DNA of 64,000 bases. Origin: Blautia faecis (GTDB taxonomy: Bacteria > Bacillota > Clostridia > Lachnospirales > Lachnospiraceae). Both the position numbers and the translations under genes were made by a program. Where the stretch lies: NCBI RefSeq assembly GCF_020554845.1, contig NZ_JAJCIA010000005.1, positions 1 through 64,000 on the forward strand, written 5' to 3'. Below, one piece after another: positions 53,441-60,905 of the stretch. Position 1 is the stretch's first letter, and each line of letters opens with the position of its first letter. The notes beneath the pieces are model-generated. The model was not told the origin of the DNA. It saw nothing but the letters and a program-made list of their open reading frames with translations, and did not search any database.

Positions 53441-54766
53441 TTATCTATTTTGTGCATTTTCACCGACCGGTATCAGTATTTTCAGGTCAAACCAATTTTC
53501 CTTTGTGTCAATGGAGACAGCGCCATCATATTTATTTACCGTATAGCGAATGCTTTTCAGTCCATAACCATGGAATTCCTTGTCCCGCTTCGTTGTGATA
53601 AATGCTCCGTCCTGATAGTTTAGTTCGGTATCATAATAATTTTCAAACCGGAGAAGCAGAAAGTTTTTCTGTTTTGAGACACTGACGTGTATCAGCCTTT
53701 TTTCTTTATCCGGAATCTTCAACTCGCATTCAATAGCATTATCCAGTGCATTTCCAAAAATACTGCAGATATCCATAACGTCCATAAAATTCAGCAAGGT
53801 TCCATCTGCAACGCAGGTAAAGGTAATGTTATGCTTTGCGCAATAAAGGCTCTTGGTAGTCAGCACAGTATCCAACACTTTATTTCCTGTTTTGTTCTGG
53901 TTTTCATATTTCTTTATATCCGCTTCCATTTTATCCAGAAATTCTTCTCTTTTCCCAGAATCAGTTTCACTTCTTAACACAGCGATCTGATGCTTCAGAT
54001 CATGATACTTATAATTGATCAGCTCAATGCTTTCCTTTGACTGCTTGTATTGCGCATACTGATTCTGAAGCACATTCTGCACCGCCTCCAGTTCTTTTCT
54101 TACCCGAAGTTCACAGCACTGTATCAAATGTGCATATAGAATTGCAATTCCTGCAACATCTACTATAGTACGGATATTCCCTATTTCAAAAGAATATCTG
54201 CCTGTAAATGGAGTGTTCACATTCACATAACTCATATTACTGACAGCAAATACAGCAATACCGATCAGAAGTCCGGAAAAATATTCCCTTCTGGTGATTT
54301 CCATCTGTCCATCCTTTGGCAGATGAACATGGAGAATTTTGTACAATATCACTGCAATCACACCATAGATCAGAAGAATTGCCATTCCCTGCAGCCACCA
54401 GGACATCCATGCTTCTTTCCTTGTATAACACAGAATCTGCCACCCAGCAGAAGCCATAAATTCAGCTGCTACAAAAGCAATCATTCCAAAATATGCCGCA
54501 TCTGTCATCCTTATCTCACAGCAGCAAAAAACAAAAGCAACCATCAAAAAAACTGCAAATATCATACAAGGGATCCATAAAATCAATCTTACCCCACCGG
54601 TAGAAATCAGAAATACGCCCTGTATTCCAAATGCGCCTGCCACAAGACAACCTGTTACAGCCGGTGAAAATCTTTTTTTGAAAGGCAGAATAAAAATCAG
54701 ACAAGCCATCCACTCTGCAAGTGCCGTATAAAGTCTTGGAATATCCGGCAGATAATATTCTGTCAT
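53441..54766 (-). CDS. Sensor histidine kinase, GHKL type (AgrC/CitA-like)
   Basis: A 441-residue membrane kinase with six or seven N-terminal hydrophobic segments (about 10-205), a coiled coil (about 215-245), the phosphoacceptor region KYHDLKHQIAVL and a GHKL ATPase with the N box FGNALDNAIECEL and G box GYGLKSI. No ligand-binding periplasmic domain is seen, so sensing is probably through the membrane part, as in AgrC-type kinases. ATG 54766 follows GGAGAGG and overlaps the response regulator stop (ATGA). Confidence 0.88.
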   Translation of the reverse strand: MTEYYLPDIPRLYTALAEWMACLIFILPFKKRFSPAVTGCLVAGAFGIQGVFLISTGGVRLILWIPCMIFAVFLMVAFVFCCCEIRMTDAAYFGMIAFVAAEFMASAGWQILCYTRKEAWMSWWLQGMAILLIYGVIAVILYKILHVHLPKDGQMEITRREYFSGLLIGIAVFAVSNMSYVNVNTPFTGRYSFEIGNIRTIVDVAGIAILYAHLIQCCELRVRKELEAVQNVLQNQYAQYKQSKESIELINYKYHDLKHQIAVLRSETDSGKREEFLDKMEADIKKYENQNKTGNKVLDTVLTTKSLYCAKHNITFTCVADGTLLNFMDVMDICSIFGNALDNAIECELKIPDKEKRLIHVSVSKQKNFLLLRFENYYDTELNYQDGAFITTKRDKEFHGYGLKSIRYTVNKYDGAVSIDTKENWFDLKILIPVGENAQNR

Positions 54767-55473
54767 TTTATCACCTCTCCCCAATATCTGGTCAGGGCTT
54801 CCATGAAGGCCTTTCTGCGTGCACGGCTTAATGTCAGATTTTCTCCCTTCACCAAAGCGCATCCATCCTGGATTCGGTCCACATGCTGGAGGTTGATCAG
54901 ATATCCCTTATTTCCACGGCAGAAATTCATCTCCGAAAGCTTTTCCTCCATCTCCTTCATTTTCCCTGTTGTCTCATAGTCACCCAGTATGGTATGGAGT
55001 ATCAGAGTATGTCCCTGACTTTCAATATAATAAATATTTGCAACATTGATCCTAACCATGCCGCCCTTCATATTCACCATGATGATCTTCGTTTCCCTTT
55101 TTTTCATCCGGCTGATGGCGCGGTTAAGTCTCTGGGAAAATGCGAAATAGGACACCGGCTTCAGTACATAATCCAGCGCATCCACTGCATATCCTCTGAT
55201 TGCATATTGTGCCATATTCGTAATAAAAATGATCACAACCTCCGTGTCAATTTTGCGTATTTCTTCAGCGGCAGACATTCCGTCCATGAATTTCATTTCC
55301 ACATCCATCAGGATAATATCGTACTGGGATTTATATTTATTTACAATCTGATCGCCGTCTGAATAGACTGTAATGTCAAACATCTCTTTGTTCTCTTTTT
55401 CATATTGATGCAGAAACTGCTGAAGCTGCTTTGCATACAGTTCTTCATCTTCTACAATCGCAATGCTGATCAT
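54763..55473 (-). CDS. LytTR-family response regulator
   Basis: A 236-residue protein with an N-terminal receiver domain (acidic IVEDEE, phosphoacceptor Asp in IILMDVEM, Lys in VLKPVS) and a C-terminal LytTR DNA-binding domain (about 135-235; IYYIESQGHTLILHT, GYLINLQHVDRI). It is co-translated with the GHKL kinase. Family members control virulence, bacteriocin or cell-wall genes; the direct target here is unknown, though the adjacent cstA is a candidate because LytTR/GHKL pairs commonly control CstA or pyruvate transporters in other bacteria. Confidence 0.92.
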   Translation of the reverse strand: MISIAIVEDEELYAKQLQQFLHQYEKENKEMFDITVYSDGDQIVNKYKSQYDIILMDVEMKFMDGMSAAEEIRKIDTEVVIIFITNMAQYAIRGYAVDALDYVLKPVSYFAFSQRLNRAISRMKKRETKIIMVNMKGGMVRINVANIYYIESQGHTLILHTILGDYETTGKMKEMEEKLSEMNFCRGNKGYLINLQHVDRIQDGCALVKGENLTLSRARRKAFMEALTRYWGEVIK

Positions 55474-55553
55474 GCCAGTCCTCCTTTTTTCCTGTTATTA
55501 CGCCTCCTTTCATAATAAATAATTTTCCCTCACTCTGCAAGACAAAAATCATA

Positions 55554-55628
55554 TAAAAAAATCCCCCTTTTTTGCTCTGGAAATTTCACAGATTCCTTGC
55601 TCTTCTTATTCCAGATTTAAAAGGGGGA
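55554..55628 (-). terminator. Terminator after the GH3 fragment
   Basis: TCCCCCTTTT and AAAAGGGGGA, supported by an inner CTGGAA and TTCCAG pair, form a long stem with a T run on the minus strand. Confidence 0.7.
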
Positions 55629-55653
55629 CTTATGTCTCCAGATTATTGTTTAA

Positions 55654-56195
55654 TTATTCGTTTGCAGCCTGTTTTTTCTTTTTTCTCCAGCGTACAATTA
55701 CAATTGTATCAACTACAATAAGAACAACTGCAAGAATCACATCAATCATTACAAACAGTTTTGTCATATTGGTCATTCCGGTTGCCGGATTTCCATCTGC
55801 ATAATATCCACTGTTTGCTACTGTATAAAGGATATTTTTGCAAGCCTGACGCATTGCAAGTACTGCTGTTGCGCTCTCGTCTGTCAGTTTGTTGGACTCT
55901 GCACTGTTAAATCCAAGCATCAGATCATTTCCGTTTCTGATACAATGATCGGTGATCATGTAACCATAGGAACCGTCATAATCGGTTTCTACCATTCCAA
56001 CAAATCCCCATTCTCCACGGAGCACGTTGTTCAAAAGCTCGTTGTTTGCACAGCTTGGTACTGTACCGATCCAGTTGAAGGAGGACATAACTGCCATTGC
56101 TTTTCCTTCAAAGCCCTTTGTTGCAAGCTCGAATGCTTTCAGATATCCTTCACGGATTGTCTGCTCGGAAGCAAATGTGAGAAGGAAAGAGCATT
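55654..56195 (-). pseudogene. GH3 beta-glucosidase, C-terminal fragment with membrane anchor
   Basis: The frame encodes a GH3-type segment (SEQTIREGYLKAFELATKGF, KAMAVMSSFNWIGTVPSC, LRGEWGFVGMVETDYDGSYG). A C-terminal transmembrane helix (KLFVMIDVILAVVLIVVDTI) and a basic tail (RWRKKKK) follow. The catalytic N-terminal domain is missing. At about 56195 the sequence joins the beginning of an XRE/HTH gene, so the 5' part was lost in a deletion. The frame has no start of its own. Confidence 0.75.
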
Positions 56196-56324
56196 TCTAA
56201 TTGCACTCTTAGATAGCCCTATCCGTTGTGATAGAACCTGAACTGAATCTCCATTTTTTTCCATTAAACTTCGTATCTTTTTTCCTGTTTGAAGTTTATC
56301 GACTTTCATTTCATCAGCAATCAT
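56196..56324 (-). pseudogene. XRE/LacI-type helix-turn-helix N-terminal fragment
   Basis: From ATG 56324 (AAGGGGAAAATGA upstream) the frame reads LQTGKKIRSLMEKNGDSVQV, LSQRIGLSKSAIRNA, a helix-turn-helix start. It then runs into the GH3 remnant in a different frame. A promoter-like TTGCGA-16-TATAAT lies upstream at about 56355-56385. It is truncated and probably non-functional. Confidence 0.5.
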
Positions 56325-56713
56325 TCATTTTCCCCTTACATCGCGTTTATCTATTTTTATTATAACAAGCGTTTAGACAATCGCAAGCACAAGTTTACTT
56401 TCGTTTAAATATTGTTTAGTTTTCATGGCAAACTCTCTGAACCACACAACCTCCCCGAGGACGTCAAGTCATTACTACAAACTTTTTGACCTTTTTTTCT
56501 TCGATTTTTCCCATAAAACCGTTGTTTTAGAACGGAGGACGTTATATTGTTGTCACAAAAACAGTAGGGAGGATGTAACGTCATTGTCATATCATCATCG
56601 CCACTTTCATTGCCATTATCATCGCCATTGGCAATGGTAATGGCAATGACAATTCAACTTTTATAAAATAAGCTACATAAGCAAAACATTTCACAAAATA
56701 CTCACCCGGTGGT
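56325..56713. other. Intergenic region with direct-repeat copy 1 and a hairpin
   Basis: It holds copy 1 of the repeat described at 56453. At about 56611-56650 ATTGCCATTA and TAATGGCAAT form a 10-bp stem around an inner CCATTGGCAATGG palindrome. No gene is recognised. Confidence 0.5.
56453..56560. repeat. Imperfect direct repeat, left copy beside the KilA-N module
   Basis: It contains CGAGGACGTCAAGTCATTAC followed by TACAAA, about 54 variable bases, and GGAGGACGTTATATTGTTGT followed by CACAAAA. The same blocks, with the same spacing, occur at 57877-57985. The first block can be read as ...PEDVKSLLQ, suggesting the 3' end of a duplicated or lost gene. Confidence 0.6.
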
Positions 56714-57571
56714 TCATACCTCTGACAATGCTCCATCACTCTCTATCATTTTGATCTCTTCAGCTGCATTCAAGACATTCAGCTGATATTCCGCAATCTC
56801 TTGTAATATTTTGAATCTTTCTTCTTTTTCTTTTCCTTCACGCAGCATCTGTGCATTATGTGATTCCAGATTAGAAAGAACTGTTAATTCATTAATTGTT
56901 GCAAAATCTCTGACATTGTTTTTCTTTGCAAGTTCAGGATTTGCCTCTCTCCATGCTTTCGCCGTAAATCCAAATAATGCCACATTTAATATATCTGCCT
57001 CTTCCGCATATGCCAGCCATTGAAGGTTTTCTCTGTAATTCATTTGAGGAAGCAAATATTTTTTTACAGCATCCGTCTGAATCAGATAATTATTTTTACT
57101 CAAGAAACGTTTTGCATCCCATTCCTTCTGCTCAGAATTGTTTTCTTCTTCCTTCAAACGCTGAAATTCTTTTATCAAATATAGCTTAAACACTGGACTG
57201 ATTGCAGATGCAAATTCAAACGCAATATCTTTGTGTGCATATGTACCACCGTATTTTCCACGCTTTACGTATAATCCAATGGCATTTGTTTTATTGATCC
57301 ATTCCGCTGCACTTAATACAAATGTATGTAACCCTGCCTCTGCTTTAAAGTGGTCGAATTCGACCACTTTAAAATCGGAATTATAAATTTTCTCCCAAGT
57401 TCCCAAAAACTCCAATGTATTTCTGTTTCTTAACCAGTTTTTCACAATATCTGCACAACGTGAATCTCCTGACTTCGCCTTAGCAATATCTGTAATACAA
57501 ATATAATCATCTAACTCTTGTTTTGAAATAGAAATCTGCACATTTTGTACTTCGATCACTTTATTCTTCAT
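56714..57571 (-). CDS. KilA-N domain protein
   Basis: A 285-residue protein with an N-terminal KilA-N domain (about 5-105): YICITDIAKAKSGDSRCADI, then VKNWLRNRNTLEFLGTWE and TNAIGLYVKRGKYGGTYAHK. A helical C-terminal part (about 130-285) includes a coiled-coil stretch. KilA-N is a DNA-binding module of phage and virus origin; in bacteria it occurs in prophages and defence-related loci. The ATG at 57571 lies six bases after AGGAAG; an ATG two codons earlier overlaps that site. It overlaps the HTH gene by 11 bases. Confidence 0.87.
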   Translation of the reverse strand: MKNKVIEVQNVQISISKQELDDYICITDIAKAKSGDSRCADIVKNWLRNRNTLEFLGTWEKIYNSDFKVVEFDHFKAEAGLHTFVLSAAEWINKTNAIGLYVKRGKYGGTYAHKDIAFEFASAISPVFKLYLIKEFQRLKEEENNSEQKEWDAKRFLSKNNYLIQTDAVKKYLLPQMNYRENLQWLAYAEEADILNVALFGFTAKAWREANPELAKKNNVRDFATINELTVLSNLESHNAQMLREGKEKEERFKILQEIAEYQLNVLNAAEEIKMIESDGALSEV

Positions 57572-57767
57572 ACACATCTTCCTTTACAATAAGATTATCC
57601 ATCTTTACCTTATACGCTAACAAACGTAATACATAATCCGGCATCTTTCTGGTTCCTCGTTCCCATTCTGTTACCGTTCTGTACGGGATTTCAAAATATT
57701 CACAGAATTCTTTTCTGTTCATTCCGGTACTTTCCCGTAATCTTTTTATTTCATCTTTTATTTCCAT
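57561..57767 (-). CDS. Small HTH (XRE-like) protein paired with KilA-N
   Basis: A 68-residue helix-turn-helix protein: IKRLRESTGMNRKEFCEYFE, then IPYRTVTEWERGTRKMPDYV, as in Cro/C1-type regulators. It is the first gene of a two-gene unit with the KilA-N gene. The perfect 13-bp palindrome at 57787-57799 just upstream may be its operator. Antitoxin-like or autoregulatory function is inferred. Confidence 0.85.
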   Translation of the reverse strand: MEIKDEIKRLRESTGMNRKEFCEYFEIPYRTVTEWERGTRKMPDYVLRLLAYKVKMDNLIVKEDVYEE

Positions 57768-57786
57768 TTCTTTTCCTCTTTCTTTT

Positions 57787-57799
57787 TACACATTGTGTA
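57787..57799. promoter_or_regulatory. Palindromic operator candidate upstream of the HTH/KilA-N pair
   Basis: TACACATTGTGTA is a perfect 13-bp palindrome 20 bases before the HTH start codon. A TACAAT-like -10 sequence lies about five to ten bases upstream of it on the minus strand. Confidence 0.55.
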
Positions 57800-57876
57800 T
57801 ATATTGTAACATATTTTTTTATCAGTCACAACGTTTATCATCTTTATTTTGGTATACTTCCAGCTGTACACAGTGC

Positions 57877-57985
57877 CCCTGAGGATGTCAAATCATTGCT
57901 ACAAAAAATATGCGGCTTTTTTGCCACGAAAATGGCTTAAAACCGCATATTTCTGTATAGAGGATGTTATATAATTGTCACAAAA
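57877..57985. repeat. Imperfect direct repeat, right copy beside the KilA-N module
   Basis: It contains CCTGAGGATGTCAAATCATT, then GCTACAAAA, about 53 variable bases with a hairpin (ATATGCGG and CCGCATAT), and AGAGGATGTTATATAATTGT followed by CACAAAA. Order and spacing match the copy at 56453-56560 in the same orientation. Confidence 0.6.
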
Positions 57986-57993
57986 TGATAACT

Positions 57994-58705
57994 TCACTTT
58001 TGTATATTAAAATACGTTCTCATTTCTCCCTGAAAAGAAGAATGTCTTGGAAATTTTTTCCTGTATTGCTCATAAATATGTCTTTTAGCCCCCAGCATTC
58101 CCATATTTTCTTTTATTTTTCCTACAGTTGCCAAAAGTCCTGCAACCTCGCCATAGTGGCTTCTGTGCTGTCCGGATACAATTGCATCTGCTCTTTTATA
58201 TACAATGCTTTCCGCCCATATCAGATATTTTTCACATTCTGTTTTTTCTATTGGAAAATACGTTTTCCACCGTTGAAAATAATTCCAGAATTCAGTTACT
58301 TTATGTTCCTGACACTCACTTTGAATGTCTGTTTCGAACTTCAGCAGATTCTTTCTCTCTTTTTCATCATGAAATCCTATATAGGATGCGATACTTTTTG
58401 CTGCTGTTGAAGGAAATGGACGATTATATAAATAAAGTAAAAACAATCTGATTCCATAATCTATAAACGAGCTACTCCACCCCAAAGATCCTTCCACTTC
58501 TGTATTTGTGTCATTTTTTCATTTACAAGCTCATCAGACATTCTCACCTGCACTATCTATGCTTTCTCGTTTCCAAACTGAATTCCGGATGCTTCAACTA
58601 TCTTTTGAAATTCTTTTTTTGTTTACCTGACATCATATTTTGCATTTTAAGGACAATATTCTGCAATTCTTTTTTTGATAATTTTTTTATATCTTCTTCT
58701 TTCAT
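57994..58705 (-). pseudogene. Decayed gene of an unknown family paralogous to SEC-C neighbours
   Basis: From ATG 58705 the frame begins KKLSKKELQNIVLKMQNMM. A one-base loss near AAGAATTTC shifts it; QKIVEASGIQFGNEK continues in another frame, is stopped by TAG, and resumes with VRMSDELVNEKMTQIQKWKD before another stop. The C-terminal portion stays open (58497-57994), including GAKRHIYEQYRKKFPRHSSF. At least one frameshift, one nonsense codon and probably an internal deletion are present. The function of the intact family is not known to me. Confidence 0.65.
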
Positions 58706-58721
58706 TTAAGGCAGTTCTCCC

Positions 58722-59125
58722 TTACTTTTTCCTTCCACAGCATTTCTTATATTTTTTTCCTCTGCCACATGGACAAGGACCATTTGGATACACTTTCTTC
58801 TCTTTTACAATTGGCTGCTGAATCGGCTGTGCAAAATCATCATATAGGTCATTATAGAGTTCCGCTTTCTCCCCTGTTCAACTTTTCCTTCCGCATATAA
58901 CTCTTCTCCGATTGCGGATTTAAAGTTGCTTGCATCATCAAAACTCCAGTCCAACATTTCCAGAATTCTTCTGCAAAATTCCACACGCTTTTTATGCTCA
59001 CCTGCATTACTCAGTTCCATTTCCAAGTCCTGCAGCCATGCATCTATTGGATATTGATAATCTTGTCCCATTCGTCCCATTCTGTCAGAATTTCATGTGT
59101 ATCTTCATACGCAGGCATCAATACC
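58722..59125 (-). pseudogene. SEC-C metal-binding-motif protein, frameshifted and 5' truncated
   Basis: The C-terminus is a perfect SEC-C motif, [20 protein letters not shown], expected to bind zinc. It is out of frame with the upstream part (QYPIDAWLQDLEMELSNAGE, RVEFCRRILEMLDWSFDDAS). Losing one G in a run of G near 58874 would explain this: the repaired frame reads [18 protein letters not shown] further piece, AYEDTHEILTEWDEWDK, lies upstream in a third frame and merges with the end of the GH32 gene. The gene is inactive as read. Confidence 0.75.
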
Positions 59126-60434
59126 CGAATATCGTATATATCTCGCCTTGTATTTCTCTTTGCAACTCATACACCACATTACTCAATACATATTCCCCAT
59201 CATTAACAAAAATCTCAATTAAATTAGGCTCTACAAAAATTTCCAGTTCCGCTTTTTCTCCTCCATATGGAATGGTGCAATGTAGCTTTTTGCTATCTAT
59301 ATGCGTAAATACTAATGAACGATCTGTGCAAATGGCCCCTTTTTCCATAGAAATCTGATAACCGCCGATGTTCAGCCAATCTCCCTCATGAAATGTTTTT
59401 TTAATACAAAATGGTTCTCGACTTTCTGGAATTTTCCGGCTAAAGGACTTTTCCAGCAATCCTCTTCTCACGTTTGGATGAACCCGAAATCGAACCTTGC
59501 CGTCCTGAACTTCTACTACGCGAGGCAGACTCATCATACCGTTCCAGGGTATAATTTCTTCCACAGCCTTCGGCATACGCATCCAGCCAATCATCACTCT
59601 GCGTCCTTCTTCATCCAGATTACTCTGCTGGGCGTAGAAGTCGCCGCCATAGTCGATCAGAGAATAGTTATCTTCCAACATCAACTTCCCTGTTTCCGTA
59701 TTAAAATCAGCAAAACAATAACCGGAAACAGCCACATATTCCACCTCATCCCCACACTTTACCGGAGTCACCGGACAGCCTGTAAATATGCGATATCCAT
59801 TGACCTCAAACAAATCCGGGCACTCGATCATATAGCCATAATTCTCCATTCTGCACTGGGAAAGATAACTCCAGTTCTCCCCATCTGGACTGGAATACAG
59901 AATTACTCTGCCTGTTTCATGTCTATATGTACTGCCCAAAATCATATAATAAACGCCATTTTCTTCCCATACTTTCGGATCTCTGGTGTCCATGGAATCT
60001 GCGATTTCATCATCCCTGACAGCCGGAATAATCTGCTTCTTCCCATTCCAATTGTCGAAGTGGAAACCATCTTCAGATATGATCATAGCCTGGCTTTCCT
60101 CGTATCCGCCATCTGCCACATGGATATTTTCATCCTGTTCTTTCAGGTAACGGTTGGCAGTATAGTAAAGATACATTTTACCGTCTTTTTCTACTGCACT
60201 TCCAGAAAAAACGCCGTTCCGGTCATAATTTTTCGTAGGAAAAAGAGCTATTTTTTCATGCTGCCACTGCACCAGGTCTGTGCTTACCGCATGTCCCCAA
60301 TGCATGGTTCCCCACATGGGTGCATAGGGAAAATGCTGGTAAAAGAGATGGTATTTGCCTTCATAATATATAAAACCATTTGGATCATTAATCCAGTTTC
60401 CAGGTGCTTTCAAGTGTAAAAAATCCTGTTTCAT
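59118..60434 (-). CDS. Glycoside hydrolase family 32 (beta-fructofuranosidase)
   Basis: About 438 residues. The nucleophile motif WINDPNGFIYYEGKYHLFYQ is near residue 14-33 (Asp17), followed by MHWGHAVSTDL, RDPKVWEENG (transition-state Asp) and ECPDLFEV (acid/base Glu), so the active site is complete. There is no signal peptide; it probably hydrolyses imported sucrose or short fructans. I set the start at ATG 60434, eleven bases after TTAGGAG; the open frame upstream belongs to a different, stop-containing gene. The C-terminal beta-sandwich ends at FGY, directly at the junction with the SEC-C remnant, so the last residues may not be original. No transporter or fructokinase gene is next to it. 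Confidence 0.88.
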   Translation of the reverse strand: MKQDFLHLKAPGNWINDPNGFIYYEGKYHLFYQHFPYAPMWGTMHWGHAVSTDLVQWQHEKIALFPTKNYDRNGVFSGSAVEKDGKMYLYYTANRYLKEQDENIHVADGGYEESQAMIISEDGFHFDNWNGKKQIIPAVRDDEIADSMDTRDPKVWEENGVYYMILGSTYRHETGRVILYSSPDGENWSYLSQCRMENYGYMIECPDLFEVNGYRIFTGCPVTPVKCGDEVEYVAVSGYCFADFNTETGKLMLEDNYSLIDYGGDFYAQQSNLDEEGRRVMIGWMRMPKAVEEIIPWNGMMSLPRVVEVQDGKVRFRVHPNVRRGLLEKSFSRKIPESREPFCIKKTFHEGDWLNIGGYQISMEKGAICTDRSLVFTHIDSKKLHCTIPYGGEKAELEIFVEPNLIEIFVNDGEYVLSNVVYELQREIQGEIYTIFGY

Positions 60435-60773
60435 GACGTGTTTTTCTCCTAAAATCGTATGAATTTTATATTTCTTTAACTCATCTTCAATCTTACTCAA
60501 TATGCTATAAATGTCATTTTTTAAAGTGTCTTCTGCTTCGTCATTTGTAGTCTTTTTAATAGATAGGGTATCTTTTGAATATAACCCTCTTCCGACTCTT
60601 ATAATTTCCTTAGAATCAATCAACTAAGAAATTGCGCCAGAAATTTGACCTCGAGTCACTTCTTTCTGACTATTCATATTTATATAATTTCAAAAATCAG
60701 TTGCAGTATACATTCCAGGTATCCTAATACACTCTTTTATCATTATTTTTATTTCAGCTGTTGATATTCTCAT
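60435..60773 (-). pseudogene. Winged-helix regulator-like gene with two in-frame stops
   Basis: From ATG 60773 (GGGGAAAGA upstream) one frame reads MRISTAEIKIMIKECIRIPG, then MYTATDF, TGA, NYINMNSQKEVTRGQISGAI, then S, TAG, and LIDSKEIIRVGRGLYSKDT. It continues open into the GH32 start. The pattern resembles a small winged-helix protein (...ISGAIS-LIDS-EIIRVGRGLY). TGA and TAG in one frame make it a pseudogene unless both are read through. Confidence 0.6.
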
Positions 60774-60905
60774 TCTTTCCCCTTTGTTCAGTTTGAGTAT
60801 TTTAATGTTCAATTTTATTATATATGTTTATTATTTTTCAAAATGCTACCACGTTTCGTTATTCTTTTCAACATTTTTTCCATACTTATATGCAATTACT
60901 TTTGT

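Noticed and set aside
59118..60623. GH32 with a 63-residue N-terminal extension
   Set aside because: The extension belongs to an upstream regulator-like frame with in-frame stops; a proper ribosome-binding site precedes ATG 60434.
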